Below are positions 1 to 12,229 of a stretch of 64,000 nucleotides of DNA, piece by piece. The stretch comes from Piper betle (lineage: Eukaryota > Streptophyta > Magnoliopsida > Piperales > Piperaceae), in assembly GCA_033002965.1 (NCBI GenBank), contig JAURVB010003522.1, positions 1 through 64,000 of the forward strand, given 5' to 3'. Within the stretch, counting starts at the first letter, position 1, and every line of letters begins with the position of its first letter. The position numbers and the translations under genes were made by a program. The notes below the pieces were generated by a model. That model did no database searches and was not told the DNA's origin. It was given only the letters and a program-made list of their open reading frames with translations.

Positions 1-2309
1 TTATCATGAAAAATGGCGGGTCGTTACAGGGATTATCAAATAATTAATCATCATTAGTTCATAGAATGGGTTAAATAAATTAATTGAGAAGTGTAATTAG
101 AATTCTTCTTTGTTTTCGTTAAGTGGTATGAATAAACCAATTGATTCCTATATAAATTTCTGGTGTTGGGACTTAAAATTTTCTTGACCTATTTAAGCAT
201 CAATTGATTACTTGATTAACTTGCCTCAATATAAGTTATTTAATGATCTAAATTCAAATTGGGATCTTGGTATGAATTTCTGAGTTTTGTCATCGATTAA
301 TTAATGGGTTAATTTTTGTTGGTTGTTTGATTAAGTTTTGTGTTGAGTAATTAATTGGCTTGATTATATTGTTGGTCGTTTTGTGTAATTAAATAAATTA
401 TTTTACAAGTAATTATTAATGTCTATGAGTTTGAATAATTGACTAAGTAACTAATTATTTGTCATTAGAAATATTTTATAGTTGTACTCCTAATATTGTT
501 AGGTGTCATACATCATGTCATCATGCATGCATAGCTAAGGAATTATGCGTTTATAACGTGTAATTTATTTGTGACTCCCAAATTTGAAAATCTAGAGTGT
601 TAGTGGTTCATTCGGCGAATTCTAGGTCCGTATAACTATTTGAAATGTTATATATTCTTTTTTGGCAGCCTTGGTCAGCCTGAGCCCAAATTTGACCACC
701 ATACGCCGAGCGCAACCAGGGTCAAGGAATTGACTCAATTTGAAGGCCGCACCTTTAAAATCACTAAAAGACTTGATAAATAATATGAAATATATTGACT
801 TATTTCATATAATTATATGACTTAGTGGTTTTATCACTAATACGGTTTTATAACCCCAAATAAGCAACTTTAAGCTAACAATTAAGTTGTGGTTGGTGGT
901 TTCCTTACCAACCCAAGTAAGAGGATTTGATGAATAAATTAAATTTTTATTTTATATTATTTGAGTTATAAATGTGACTATAAGAAATAATTTGGAGGTT
1001 GTGGGACTTTGTATTCGCGTAGTTAATTTATCTTATGTATCGTTGCATGTTATTATTAATATAACATAATTTATTTCATGATTTGTAAATTCTTAGAATT
1101 ATTTTTTATGTTATAATTCATGTACTTATATTTTATTTTTATATCTTTACGTATTTTTTGCTAACCCCCGCCTATTAAGGTAGGTTGTTATAGTAAATAT
1201 ACGGAAGAAGACGATAGGAGTTGAAGAGGATGAATTGATTGCCTGCCCAAAACGGTAAGCATCAGGAGAAAATCCTCGATTTATATTTTTTGGCCTTCGG
1301 ACAAGTACGATGTAAGTGTCAGAGAGAAGTTTGATGTAGCCGAAATGGCAAAAAGTTGCACCAAAGTTGTCAAATGGCTAATAGTGAAGATTAGCGTGGG
1401 ATCTTGACTATGTCAAATTCGGTATGCCAAAATTGCAAATGTTGGTCCAAACTTATTGTCTTCCACTCAAATGGCTATTTTGGGTAAAAGGAACACAAAA
1501 AGGTAAATATCTAGGAAATGAGTGTCAATAATGCTAGTGTTCGCACGGGCATGAAGTACTCATCGAACATAGAAGTTAAACCTAAGTATGGTGAACTATA
1601 AAAAAGAAATACATTTGTTGACTCTAATATAAGATGCTTCTAGATATTTACCTCATTGCATCAGCAAGCATCAATAGTCATGGGGAACGGCATATCTACG
1701 TGTGTCTGGTGGACACAAGCTTTGCTCTACTACCAAAACCTAATTACTATCAATATAACGCCAATACATTTATGGCATCCCACAAAAGCTCTTAAAAAAG
1801 AAAAACATAACTCCTAGTGCAAGGCCTCATCTTCCTCTCTAAGTCATCCTCCATCACTCAAATCAAACAAATACTTTCTCAACTAAATACTTAAAAGGAA
1901 AATACTATTTGAACTATCAAAAAAGGTAAATACTACTTGTACTTCCAAATTTCACTTAAGAGGTCACGTTATTTTTATAAAGAGCATTAAATTGCACAAC
2001 TCCCTATGTTTGAAAAGTCATCAACGTTATTAAAAAAAATGAGTTTTGAAAGTGTGTCTAACACAACTCTAATTGAAAATACCAAATCCTGGTAGCATCA
2101 TCATCCATAAGAAACTGTTGGCTCTCATGCTATTCTAAACAACTTCAATCAACCAAATCGAACACTTAAAACCTTACACCCCCTCTTTATTATTAGATGG
2201 TATGTAAGTCAAGGCCAAGAAAGTGATCTAGGACTCTAACCTTGCGTCCATTTACTCCTCTCTTCCCCCTTCTAATTAAGCGCGTGCATTTAATTTTAAA
2301 AGAGTAAAC
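1..2309. other. AT-rich non-coding DNA
   Basis: I see no coding region, RNA gene or recognisable element end here. The stretch around 600-780 is richer in G+C and may be a worn LTR piece, but I could not find its borders. A small perfect inverted repeat lies at 1501-1653 and is listed separately. Confidence 0.5.
1501..1653. repeat. Small inverted-repeat element (14-bp arms)
   Basis: AGGTAAATATCTAG at 1501-1514 is repeated in perfect inverted orientation at 1640-1653, bounding 153 bp. I see no target-site duplication, so this may be a worn MITE or chance. Confidence 0.3.
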
Positions 2310-2490
2310 ATCACTTGCACCCCCTCTTTTAACACAAAAGATCACTTACACCTCCTATTTTTTGAAAATGATCACTTACATCCCTTATTTTTTAAAAATG
2401 GTCATCCACACCCCCTGTAGTTCAAAAACATTCACTTACACTTCCATTTTTTTAGAAATGGTCACTTATATATTTTTGTGATCATTTGTA
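2310..2490. repeat. 30-bp tandem repeat, about 6 imperfect units
   Basis: Units start at 2310, 2341, 2371, 2401, 2431 and 2461, almost exactly 30 bp apart. Each begins with a form of ATCACTTACAC followed by a C-rich then T-rich stretch and AAAATG. The last unit decays. No coding meaning is apparent. Confidence 0.7.
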
Positions 2491-3821
2491 CTAAAAGAAG
2501 GCTTGTAAGTGATTTTTACTCATTTTAAAATCAACCCTCAAGTTTTCTTTCTATCTTTTTATTTTACCACTCAACAATCTTTACATTGCCCCATTTACGA
2601 CTAACTAAAGTCGCTTCTTCAATTGCCACCTCCAGCTGCCAAAAATATGGCCTTTATCAATGGACGACCTCAAAAATGTTGCACCATAATCTATGTCGAA
2701 CTTAGAATCTCATTTTAGAAATAAAATTTGAGGAGGTAGAATATTTATCATTTTATTTTTGTTGTATTTTAATTAATTGAATATCTTATTTTTATTCTGA
2801 GCCCGGTTGTTAACCAGAGTAGATAAAAAAGGCAAATTTTACCCGTAATAAAAATTTTATCTTGTTACTTGTGAAACGGCTGATGAATTTCTCCATCACT
2901 TCATATTTATATATAGAACGGTATTATGTTCGCCCCCAAGGGACGCACTTAGCGAGACATGCAGTGAGGATGACCATTGATGATCAACGGTCACTATTCG
3001 ATGTGTCCCAAGCGTGCGGATGCAAAAGCTCGTCTTACATATGAAGACTAAGAAGATCTTGTCCACATCCAACAATAAATAGGACAGCTCATAATTTAAG
3101 ATATGTTAGGATACCCAACAATCATCATCCCTTAAGGCTTCATATGATTAGTATAAAAAAATAAAAAATCTATGAAATCTATATGATAATTCATGTCAAA
3201 TCCTCCATTAAAAAGTCATCCATTTTTATAGTTTGTAGTATGATGCAAGACTTCACACCATGTGATCACCTTGAAAATTTTATTTCTATCAATTTCTTTT
3301 AAAAAACACAAATAAAACAGGGAAACTTTTTTGCAAAAAAAATTTCCAGCTCATATTTACATCATAATTAACTTTTTATAAATTATAATTAAGAAAATTT
3401 CATAAATTTTACATCTTTTTTGTACCAACCAAACGGAGCCTAACACTAAACATGTCGATGGCACCCCTAGAAAGAGAAAATAGTTCATATAGGAGGTTGT
3501 TTACAAAAAGAAAGCATCAATCACTAAGGGTAAAAGCAATTTCCCACATACTTCCGCCTCCAAATATTCAAACAATCTTCAGTTTTAAACCATAGATTCT
3601 GACAGTGGATAATATCTAGAAAGCATAGCCATAAGGTTTTGATGAACAAAGGAGACATTGCACGATTTCAAAAGGAATTTTGTCTCTACTTGTTAGCCAT
3701 AAGGTTAAAGAAACAAGGAAGTGGATAATGCACCAAAATTCTTTCACTCATCAACTAACTGAAGTTTCCAGCTAAAGTTTCCAGTGTCACATAAGAAAAT
3801 AGAGAAACCCAAGCAACCATT
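2491..3821. other. AT-rich intergenic DNA
   Basis: No supported gene. A slightly G+C-richer patch at about 2930-3030 has no element borders I can recognise. The last part lies just beyond the stop codon of the minus-strand gene ending at 3822, so it should contain that gene's 3' UTR. Confidence 0.45.
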
Positions 3822-5877
3822 TCAACCATATAATGCCTGCCAAGGCTGTTGAGTAGTCTTTGATTTGCTAATTGGGATGAGATGCATTAGGTCTTTGGAG
3901 AAGAAAAGCCCAAAACAGGTTGCCAAAAATTCCCCAACATTAGCAAGTGCCTGAGACAAAACAAGGTCACTTTAAATGAAGGTGAGAAATGTACGTAGGC
4001 AGTAGATAACTGTTGCCACCAAATCAACTTTTTAATAACACAAAAAGTTGCTAAAGCATTTGACCGCAATAGGATTCTTAAACCTGGAGCTGAACCAGTA
4101 AAACAGATGAAGATGCAAATTAAACCAATGGTTAATGACTACAACAAAATGGTAAGTCATCTCCATCACATATTTTATTGTTTATACTATTGCTGCTATA
4201 GCATGTTTGCAAAGCATTTTGACTAAGCCTACAGTCACTCATAGAGAAAGGTAGCGGACATGAAAAACATTCTACAATTCCACCTACGCAAATGTTTACA
4301 TCCCTGAAGTAAGCATTCCAATTTATATAAAAAAGAAAAAGAACAGTTCTCAAATAATTACTGAAAAGAAACACCACCAAGATAGAGGTCAAACATTGAA
4401 CCATCTTAAGTTCTGCCATCCACAGGAAAAAGCTGCATGTCCTATTATTCAAACCACCATTTTCCAATAACTCTCCTACACGATAATGAGCAAATAAGAA
4501 CTGTGGGAAAAAGTAGGTACCTGAAGTTCTTCGTGAACATCTGATTCAGGTTTATGCTGACCACCAGAACCAACGAGAAAAACAATAGGAAGGTTAAGAA
4601 TCCTAACCAACTCAAGTAAGCAGGCCAACGGCTCTGAGGAGATCCGAAATGACAGTGGCAGTTTCTGTACTCTACGGATCATGTGTTCTGTAGTATCCGT
4701 TGCTGGTCCTAGGTGGGCACCATAAACGGAAGAACTATTATCAACAAATGTGAATTTCCTCATTACCCCATGATGCCCATGCTCTGTGATGACTATTGGG
4801 ACTATGAAAGTAAGTGTATTTGAGAAGCCTTGTGCCATGATGGAAGCCAAAACTTCATTAACAGCACATACAACAATAGGCGGCTCATAACCTTGAAGAA
4901 GAACAATGGATAACTGAAGAAAATGTGTTAATACAAATATATAACTAGCAACTCACAGGCAATTATCACTTGGTCAGACAGTTTGATCCGACACAACCTA
5001 AAAATGCACTACAATTATCAAAATCATTAGATAACATGTAGTTTCTATCAGTCATTGATTGCTGCAGTACTGAATGCCCAAAAACCAACCAGAAGGTAAG
5101 TTCTCAAACCAGATGCCCTTTCTTACAAATATTGTCTCTAACACGTTTCCGGATCTCCTACACAATACTTGGAGCAGATTTCATCTCCTTACACCATCTA
5201 GTAAAATTACATGGCCAAGATTTACGTAGAAAGACCAACATCAATTAAGACACTACATCAACTTCCAAATCATTATAAAATATACAACAGATTCGTCTCC
5301 CATTGATCGTTGTGCCCCCCATCACAAGGTATCAGAAAAGTTCCCCAACACCCTGAGTAGGCTTCTCTCTTATTAAATTTATTCTCGTTTAAATTTGATG
5401 AAAACAACCAATCTTTTTAACATACGTATTGATGGTACAATAGGTACGCGAGGAGCAGAAATAAATGCTATACAGTTGAAACGAAAACGAACTTATCCGT
5501 CCATTGCCACTCAAAAATTTCAGCGAGTTTCCAATGCATAAATGCAACCAAAAAGAGAAGTAAACATAAAACAGAACGTGCACCTGCGGACAACCCAGGT
5601 AATCCACGAAGTTGACAAGCTCGCCCGACGACTTCCCGCCCTTGATATCATACTTATCCAAGGGCAGATTGAAAGTTTCTTCGCTGCGAGAAATATCCGG
5701 CGAAAATTGAAACAAACACAGAAGTCGATTCGATTCAGTCCGGGGAAAGAATGGAAGAGAAGGAAGCGCCACTTACGTTCTCTGAAGGGAGGAATTAGGG
5801 GGAGGCCGGAGCGAGCGGGCGATCGCGGCGCCGACGTCATCGTTGACGAGGAAGATGATCTTCGCAGCCGTCTTCAT
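3822..5877 (-). CDS. Conserved plant protein of unknown function, 4 exons, 240 aa
   Basis: I read four coding exons on the minus strand: 5877-5777, 5683-5584, 4913-4521 and 3950-3822 (stop TGA at 3824-3822). All junctions are GT-AG and the reading phases join without a shift, giving 240 aa. The protein starts MKTAAKIIFLVNDD, exon 2 carries YDIKGGKSSGELVNF, exon 3 carries LLQGYEPPIVVCAVNEVLAS and a leucine-rich segment ACLLELVRILNLPIVFLVG, and it ends PWQALYG. No signal peptide, membrane span or catalytic motif is evident. Size and alternating hydrophobic segments would fit a proteasome-assembly-chaperone (PAC1) fold, but that is only a guess. The start is the first ATG before a good splice donor. 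A hAT-type MITE lies about 130 bp upstream of the ATG. No frame damage is seen, so the gene is probably functional. Confidence 0.8.
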
Positions 5878-6004
5878 TTTGCTCTTACCCACCAGAGCTC
5901 GGGATGCGCTCTCGCTTTGGCGGAGGGCTTTCGAGTTTGGCGAACCAACCGGCGGCTCACTGCGGTTAGGGTCCGATTGACTAACCCAACTAACCGGTCA
6001 TTCT

Positions 6005-6507
6005 CAGGGTTGCTAATCGAGCAGCTCCAGCTCGCGAATATTTAGCGTTCGGCCCGGTTTGACTCGACTCGAAACTCGACATTTAAATACTGCGACTCGA
6101 ACTCGACTCGAACTCGAATCTTACGAGCCGAAGCTTGAGCAAGGTCGTGTTCGACTTCGACTCGAGCTCGGTTGTAACTCGAAGCTCAACTCGTAGTTCG
6201 ACTCTAACTCGACTCGATAAAATAATATAATAATATAGCCTTTATATTATATTATATTATATATATATATATGAAATATAATAACAAAGAAGCAAGATAG
6301 TTGAGATGGTAAGTATTTACCTTAATGAGATGGTAAGTATTTACCTTAATGATTTTAAGGTTGTGGGTTCAAACCGCATTGGCCTCATTTTTTTTAAAGT
6401 GAGGTACTTTTGACTTTTAATCGAGCTGGTTTCGAGCTGGCGAACAAGCTCATAAAAATAAACAGTTTAAGTATATTCGAGCTCGAGCCGCTCAATTAGC
6501 ACCCCTA
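6005..6507. mobile_element. hAT-type MITE with tRNA-like core, copy A
   Basis: The ends are CAGGGTTGCTAAT and ATTAGCACCCCTA, and the element is flanked by 8-bp target duplications GTCATTCT (5997-6004) and GTCATTCC (6508-6515), as expected for hAT transposons. The arms are full of ACTCGA/GAGCTC words. The core at about 6295-6390 has a box-A-like GAGATGGTAAG, tandemly duplicated with 26-bp period, and a box-B-like GGTTCAAACC, as in tRNA genes and SINEs. It lies in the promoter region of the gene starting at 5877. A related copy is at 14617-15167. Confidence 0.8.
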
Positions 6508-6515
6508 GTCATTCC

Positions 6516-7090
6516 AAATGGAAAAAAGAAACAAGTTATTTTTCAAATTAATAAATATGTATAAAATAAAATTTATAAATTTGAAAATGCCATGTACCAA
6601 AATTATAATAAATATAAAATATATCTGGTTTAATCGGGTCGAACCAAGTTCGATATTAAAATTATAAATAATATATTATATTAAATATTTAAAATATACT
6701 TTCTTGTCAATATCTTATAAATACCAATTAAAATATCATAATTTTTAACAAAAAAATAATTTTGTGAAATTTTATATTAAAAAATTAATTACGAATTAAA
6801 ATGGTCTAAATGTTTAAATTGTACCGAGTTTTTTTGGTAGCTGCAATGCACAGGCACAAACAAATGGTATAATACATTATTTAAAATTAAACTATATAAT
6901 ATGACTAATTTAACAAATCAATTAATCTATTATTATTAACGTTGAATTTTTTATATAACGTGTGATCAACTTATCATGGTGATATATAAGTTTGATACTT
7001 ACACGCATAAATATAATTATGGCTATATATTTTTCTACAAAATTATAAAATTAATAAAAAACAAATTAAAATTAAAATTTTGAAAAGGAC
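6516..7090. other. AT-rich intergenic DNA
   Basis: Very AT-rich sequence between the MITE and the duplicated FKBP promoter. No gene or element was recognised. Confidence 0.5.
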
Positions 7091-7533
7091 TTTAAGGTTT
7101 GGACATGAAGTAGTTTGTGGTTGATTAAATTGGTACGAATACTTGAAAAACGATAATTTATACTGATAAGTTGCTTGTGTGACAATTCAGCATATAATTT
7201 TATTTATGAACTAATCAACTAATTATTATAAAGAAAATATTTTGGAAAAAATTATTATAATTAAATCCCTAATACAAATTCCTCACAATTATAATTAATG
7301 GCCTTAGCACTCATCTGAAGTAAATATATAAAAAATAACACGACGACCGCACATATATCCCTTTTTTTTAAATCAAATGCCCACTTGCATTTTTTCAATA
7401 ATAAATGGAAATTGGTCGGACTAAATCAATCGGACAAAATCCAACCGTTTACCCTACATCCGTGCATGGTCGGTATAACTCGGTAGCACACTCCTCTTAT
7501 CCACAAACCCTTTCTCTGTCGGGCGAGGAGATT
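7091..7533 (+). repeat. Duplicate of the FKBP16-1 promoter/5' UTR (copy 1)
   Basis: This segment is a direct repeat (roughly 90 % by eye) of 11787-12228, the promoter and 5' UTR of the FKBP gene. Identity starts at TTTAAGGTTTGGACATG and stops at GGGCGAGGAGATT, two bases before the FKBP start codon in the other copy. Here the following sequence is unrelated and has no FKBP exon 1. The copies lie 4,696 bp apart. Confidence 0.85.
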
Positions 7534-7599
7534 AATAATCAATGAATAGGTTTGTACGATAGCTGTTTCTTCATGTTTAGAGAAGTTGATGTTGATGAA

Positions 7600-8103
7600 T
7601 GTTGGGATTAACCAAACAAAATCCTCATTTCAACAAGCGAGGATGAACATTACTAAACAGAATAGAGAGATCAGACAAGATAATTTTCGTGAAAAACCCT
7701 AAATTTGGGAGAAAAACCACACGGTAAACGGTCAGATCAAATTCACTATATCACAATGTTAATATAGAATAGATCCACATGAGAATAAATTCCCTAATAC
7801 CAATTTACTATACTTTCTACAAAATTGATGTAAAGTCATAGAAGATAATAAAGGAAGAATATTACAGATTAATAACTTGGCAAAGTTACCATTGACGATT
7901 GCAAACCAATCTCAACAAAACTTCACCTTTCTTCAATCTACACAATTTTCTTCCCTTTATAGTAGCAATTTTCTCTAAAACCCAAAAGCCAAAGAAGAAA
8001 AGTGTCGTACATTTCCTTTCAGCTAACCAAATCTGGAAAATCTTAGTTTTTATCGAAAATAAATATATAAGTTCATGATTTACGGAACAGGGATAACCCA
8101 ACA
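7600..8103 (-). mobile_element. Solo Ty1/copia LTR (504 bp)
   Basis: On the minus strand it begins TGTTGGGTTATCCC and ends TTAATCCCAACA. It is flanked by perfect 5-bp target duplications ATGAA (7595-7599 and 8104-8108). It matches the LTRs of the copia element at 13198-18969 over its length, including the TTTTCTTCTTTGGCTTTTGG stretch. No internal region adjoins it, so it is a product of LTR-LTR recombination. Confidence 0.9.
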
Positions 8104-8212
8104 ATGAATGCAGGATGAATTTTGCATAAAGATATCAAAGTTGCTGTGTTTCTACATTGAATTTGTTTCTTGTGCGATTTTTCTTGTTGCCAATTTGAGT
8201 TTGTAGTGTTTG

Positions 8213-8344
8213 GCAAGGTAGCATCAATACTGCAGGAATTTAGATTAAAGAAATCAGCAAGTTAACGTCAAATGCTACGTGAATTTTAATTTAAAAATCA
8301 GCAAGGTAGGATCAAATGCTGCATGAATTTAGATTAAAAAATGA
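8213..8344. repeat. 44-bp tandem repeat, 3 units
   Basis: Three units of exactly 44 bp at 8213-8256, 8257-8300 and 8301-8344, each starting GCAAG and running through a form of ATCAAATGCTGCATGAATTT. They differ by scattered substitutions. Confidence 0.85.
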
Positions 8345-9116
8345 TATTCCTCTTATCCTATATTGGATTGTTCATTTGGTCTACAGGTTTGCACCAGCAT
8401 TGGATTTGTCTTGTGCTTTTGCGTAGGTTTTAGTATGTATTCTTTTACAAGTGAAGATCAGGGGCGCTTTTGAGATGATTTTGGTTAGCAGGAAAGTCAA
8501 TGCTGTGCTTTCTTTGAGTTGGATCATTCATTGGATCTGTGAGTAGACACAATTTTGAATTTTTTCATTTGATGTTATGTTGATTTTGGCGTGTATCATA
8601 CAACGGGTATCACTATGGTGTGCTCACCTTCATAAGAAAAACCCGTGTTGCCGTTTTCTGTGTTGAATTGTTCACTGGATCTATTGGTTTGCTTATGTCA
8701 CGGTTTTATGTTGTTTTTAGTAATTGCCTGACAAGGTAACCCCAGAGGTGCTAATGTTTGATCATTGTGGATGATTTTCTTAAAGCAATGCAATCTTGAT
8801 TGTTTTCTAACTATGGTCATTCATTATGCCTTTAAATCATTTTGAATTTTGACATGTGGTTTTGCGTCAGTTTTAATATGTATTGCTTGGATTAAGTAGG
8901 CTATTTTTTGTCCGATAACTATGGTAGCTTAGAAGTATCTCAAATGGACTTATTTCAAAATGTTCCAAGTTCACATAAAATCTTAAAGCTATTTTAACTT
9001 TGTTCTGTATGGAGTATGGATGATTTTTCTAAGGCATTTTTTATGTTTATTACCGATGATTTATTAGGTTCTTGAATTTTGACTAGCTGGCTTTCAACCT
9101 GATTAATGTAGCTCTA

Positions 9117-10004
9117 ATGAGCTGTGAGCCGAAAAACTTAGGACTTGAAGGCCCCAAATTTGAAACGTCTGTACAGCCTACTGTTGCAGACTCATTGCAT
9201 CCATCATTTGATGTACATTGTATAGATGGGACATTGTCCGTTGATGTTTTAAACAGCAGATGCAAAGTTCAAGTTTCAAGGGTGGATATGATGTCTCTAT
9301 CCGAACTGCTTTTCATACAACTTAATCAACACTATGATGTGGTTTTTCCCAACTACAAGTGTGAGCAAACTAACAACAATTGTGAGCAAGCACGTCAAAT
9401 TTTGAATATCATTACCCCCTCGAAGACCATTTTTTCTCTTGAAGTGCTGCAAGATTGTTTTGCCTAATTTGAGGTTCGTCGATTCCCTTAGTTCTGAAAG
9501 AAAATTTGATTCCCAAGGTGCTACGAGGAATGGGCATGAAATAAAATTCAGTATGTTTGATTCTGATCCACTTAATGGTTCTTCTTATTCAAATCTAGAG
9601 GCAGCAAACTCTTCCATCTGTTGTTCAGTACATCCTGCTTCTTTAGATTCCTACTGGTGCTCAACAATTGAAGTCAGATCTTTCTTTTTCTTTTAACTCT
9701 GGTTTGATGTTTTTGCTCTTGTTTACCAGTTAGTGTTTCCTTGCAAGTTTTTGCTTTCTGGCTGCTATAAAATTTGATTTTAGATGCATATTAGAAGATG
9801 CATTTGTTATCGTTCTTGATAGTTTGTATGCCAGCAGGTTTTATTGATGAACCTCTGGTCACTCGACATGTGAGGCAGTGTTTTAAACAAGTAGAAGGTT
9901 TTCCTTTGTCCTTGGTGTTGGAAGGAAGCTCGGCCCATTTTCTTAAACGTATGTCTACTGATGGATCAATGGATAAATTTTTGCAGAGCCTTTTTTGTCC
10001 TTAG
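9117..10004 (+). pseudogene. Unknown gene fragment, probably frameshifted
   Basis: An open stretch from 9117 (MSCEPKNLGLEGPKFE) to about 9440 has ordinary protein-like composition, then continues in another frame to about 9675 (LRFVDSLSSERKFDSQ), and a further candidate exon at about 9833-10004 contains FIDEPLVTRHVRQCFKQVEG. The frame change at about 9440 needs an indel or an unseen intron. I do not recognise the family. It lies between the two FKBP promoter copies, downstream of copy 1, so that promoter could drive it. It could be a captured exon cluster or the 5' part of a decayed gene. Confidence 0.4.
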
Positions 10005-11786
10005 TGTACAGTTTCAAGTTTTATCGTGCTGATCTTGACAGCAGCCACATCAATGTTCACCATACCTGCTGTCACGGGCGTCGGAGAGGAGGAAAATTTT
10101 TTGCCCCAAATGCACACCGCATGGCGTGTTCCGGTCCATGAAACACTAGCCTTTCAATCAACACACAACAAAATTCCTCTACAAATGGCGGCACAAAGCA
10201 AACCCCTGAAGCCTGCGCTGCCATTGCAAATAGCGGCATGCAGTTACCGCTCAAATTAGCAACACAAGGCTCCTGCAAGATCTTGCGAACAACAGTAATA
10301 CCGGTACTCAACTGCCCACCACTACCGGCACTCAACTGCCCACCACCACGATATTGTTATTCGGCTACCGATAAGAGAATTACGACCAATCAACACACCA
10401 GATTATATAACACGCTAATTACGTAGTATGCAACAACCCAAAGACTGATCACCCAATTATCGATCCAAACACCAATCACCCATTGCTCGGTATTTCAACC
10501 AAGTCCCGGAATCGCAAGACTGGTTGCCGGTACCAAATCAGATGCCAAAACCACAATTACGGGACCCTGTCCCAACCTTGAATCAATTAAACAAGAACAA
10601 GGAACAAGCAATCAATCTACCTTGATCGCTTGACACCGTAGACATGAAAACCTCACGATGTTTAACTCTTCCCCTGAAGAGTAGCGAGAACTAGAACACC
10701 CCGCTCACAAGATGTCCTTACAATCCCAACCCCAAGTTGTCGCCCACAACCAACTTGTTTACATGCAAAAATCCTCAGCCAATAATTGCGAACAGGTTGT
10801 AAAAAAATCAAAGCCATACCTCGATCCTTAGGCAAACGTCGACCACACAATGTAGACGTCCCTTGTGAAGATCCAATTCCTAAAATTAGCCTGCAGCACT
10901 TCACACTATTCTGTTGCTGATGAGGTTTCTCTCCACTCCACAAGAAAGACACGAACTTTGCACCAAAATTAAACTCCAGCGTTCTTCTTGTTTTTCCCAA
11001 GTCTGGCCTTCTCCAATATATGAAAAGCCTCACGTGTTCATCCACCCAAACTCCAGATAAACCAATATCTTGTCCCAAATCTTTTCTCTAAAAGATTGCC
11101 TCAAGATATGTCACGTCACTATGCTTACAACCACAATGTCGACTGGATTCATCCAAGTTTATCCCTCATGAGTTAGTTGCAAAACCTTTGCTCGTACATG
11201 GTGATAAGATATCGTGATCTCCTAAGATACTGTATCTTATCGGTAACAAACTTTTGCCAAGCTTTGGCTGCACATCTAGCCCCTGGCTCGACCCCTGCCC
11301 ATGCTCAAACACTCGATCAACCTCAAAGCACGTCCCGCACTTCTCACCCAAGTGTTGGAACATGCTACTGCTAGACCCTTGTGCTGCTCGCCCCAAATAC
11401 CGACATGTCGCTATTTTGCTCAGCACACTCCTGCGCCCACGCATCAGCCCTCGTGCACCGCTACCGCTAGCACTGCACGCTACCGGCACCCGCTACCAAT
11501 CACACTCGCTCAATGCTTGCGCATGCTGCACGCCCATCCCGACATGCTGCTCGATACGTCTGGTACATGTTGCTCGGTACTTGGCTCGGCAAACACTTCT
11601 TGTTCATGCTCGGTAGAATGATTGGTACTGCTCAGCACGCTCGGTTGCCCTCAACCTCACCCTGCCGTTGCATACACCGACACCCCCACAACGCCCGGTC
11701 GTGATGCTCGGTCACCAGCACCCGACTAGCATCATCTTGAGGTTTCTCGGTCTCGAACTTGGCCACATGCTCGATTGATTAAGGAA
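10005..11786. other. Unclassified G+C-richer interval, possibly a worn LTR
   Basis: Composition shifts to C-rich, with many words such as GCTCGGTA and CGACATGCT, most strongly at 11240-11760. Open frames exist on both strands at once, the sign of low-stop composition rather than genes. Its character resembles a reverse-oriented LTR, but I could not find paired ends or a target duplication. Confidence 0.35.
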
Positions 11787-12229
11787 TTTAAGGTTTGGAC
11801 ATGAAGTATTTTGTGATTGATTAAATTGGTACGAATACTTGAAAAACGATAATTAATACTGATATTAAGTTGCTTGTGTGACAATTCAGCGTATAATTTT
11901 ATTTATGAGCTAATCAACTGATTATTATAAAGAAAATACTTTGGAAATAATTATTATAATTAAATCTCTAATACAAATTCCTCACAAGTATAATTAATGG
12001 TCTTAGCACTTATGTGAAGCAAATATAAAAAAAATAACTTCGACGACCGCATATCCCTTTTTAAAAATCGAATGCCCAGTTGCACTTCCTCGATAATAAA
12101 TGGAGATCGGTCGGACAAAACCAGTCGGACAAAATCCAACCATTTACCCTACATCCCTGCATGGTCGGTATGACTCGGCAGCACGCGCCTCTTATCCACA
12201 TATCCTTTCTCTGTCGGGCGAGGAGATTG
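11787..12229 (+). promoter_or_regulatory. FKBP16-1 promoter and 5' UTR (copy 2)
   Basis: This is the segment directly upstream of the FKBP start codon and the second copy of the 443-bp repeat seen at 7091-7533. The last part (GGGCGAGGAGATTG then ATG) is the 5' UTR. The transcription start was not determined. Confidence 0.65.

Noticed and set aside
5542..6045. 167-codon plus-strand open frame
   Set aside because: It is antisense to exons 1-2 and the promoter of the minus-strand gene at 3822-5877 and runs into the MITE; the minus-strand splice structure explains this sequence.
6295..6390. Possible tRNA gene
   Set aside because: Box A/B-like motifs are present, but no foldable acceptor stem and anticodon arm could be drawn, and the unit is repeated in a transposon.
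10430..11760. Several 60-138-codon frames on both strands
   Set aside because: No family match, no splice support, and simultaneous openness of several frames in C-rich sequence.
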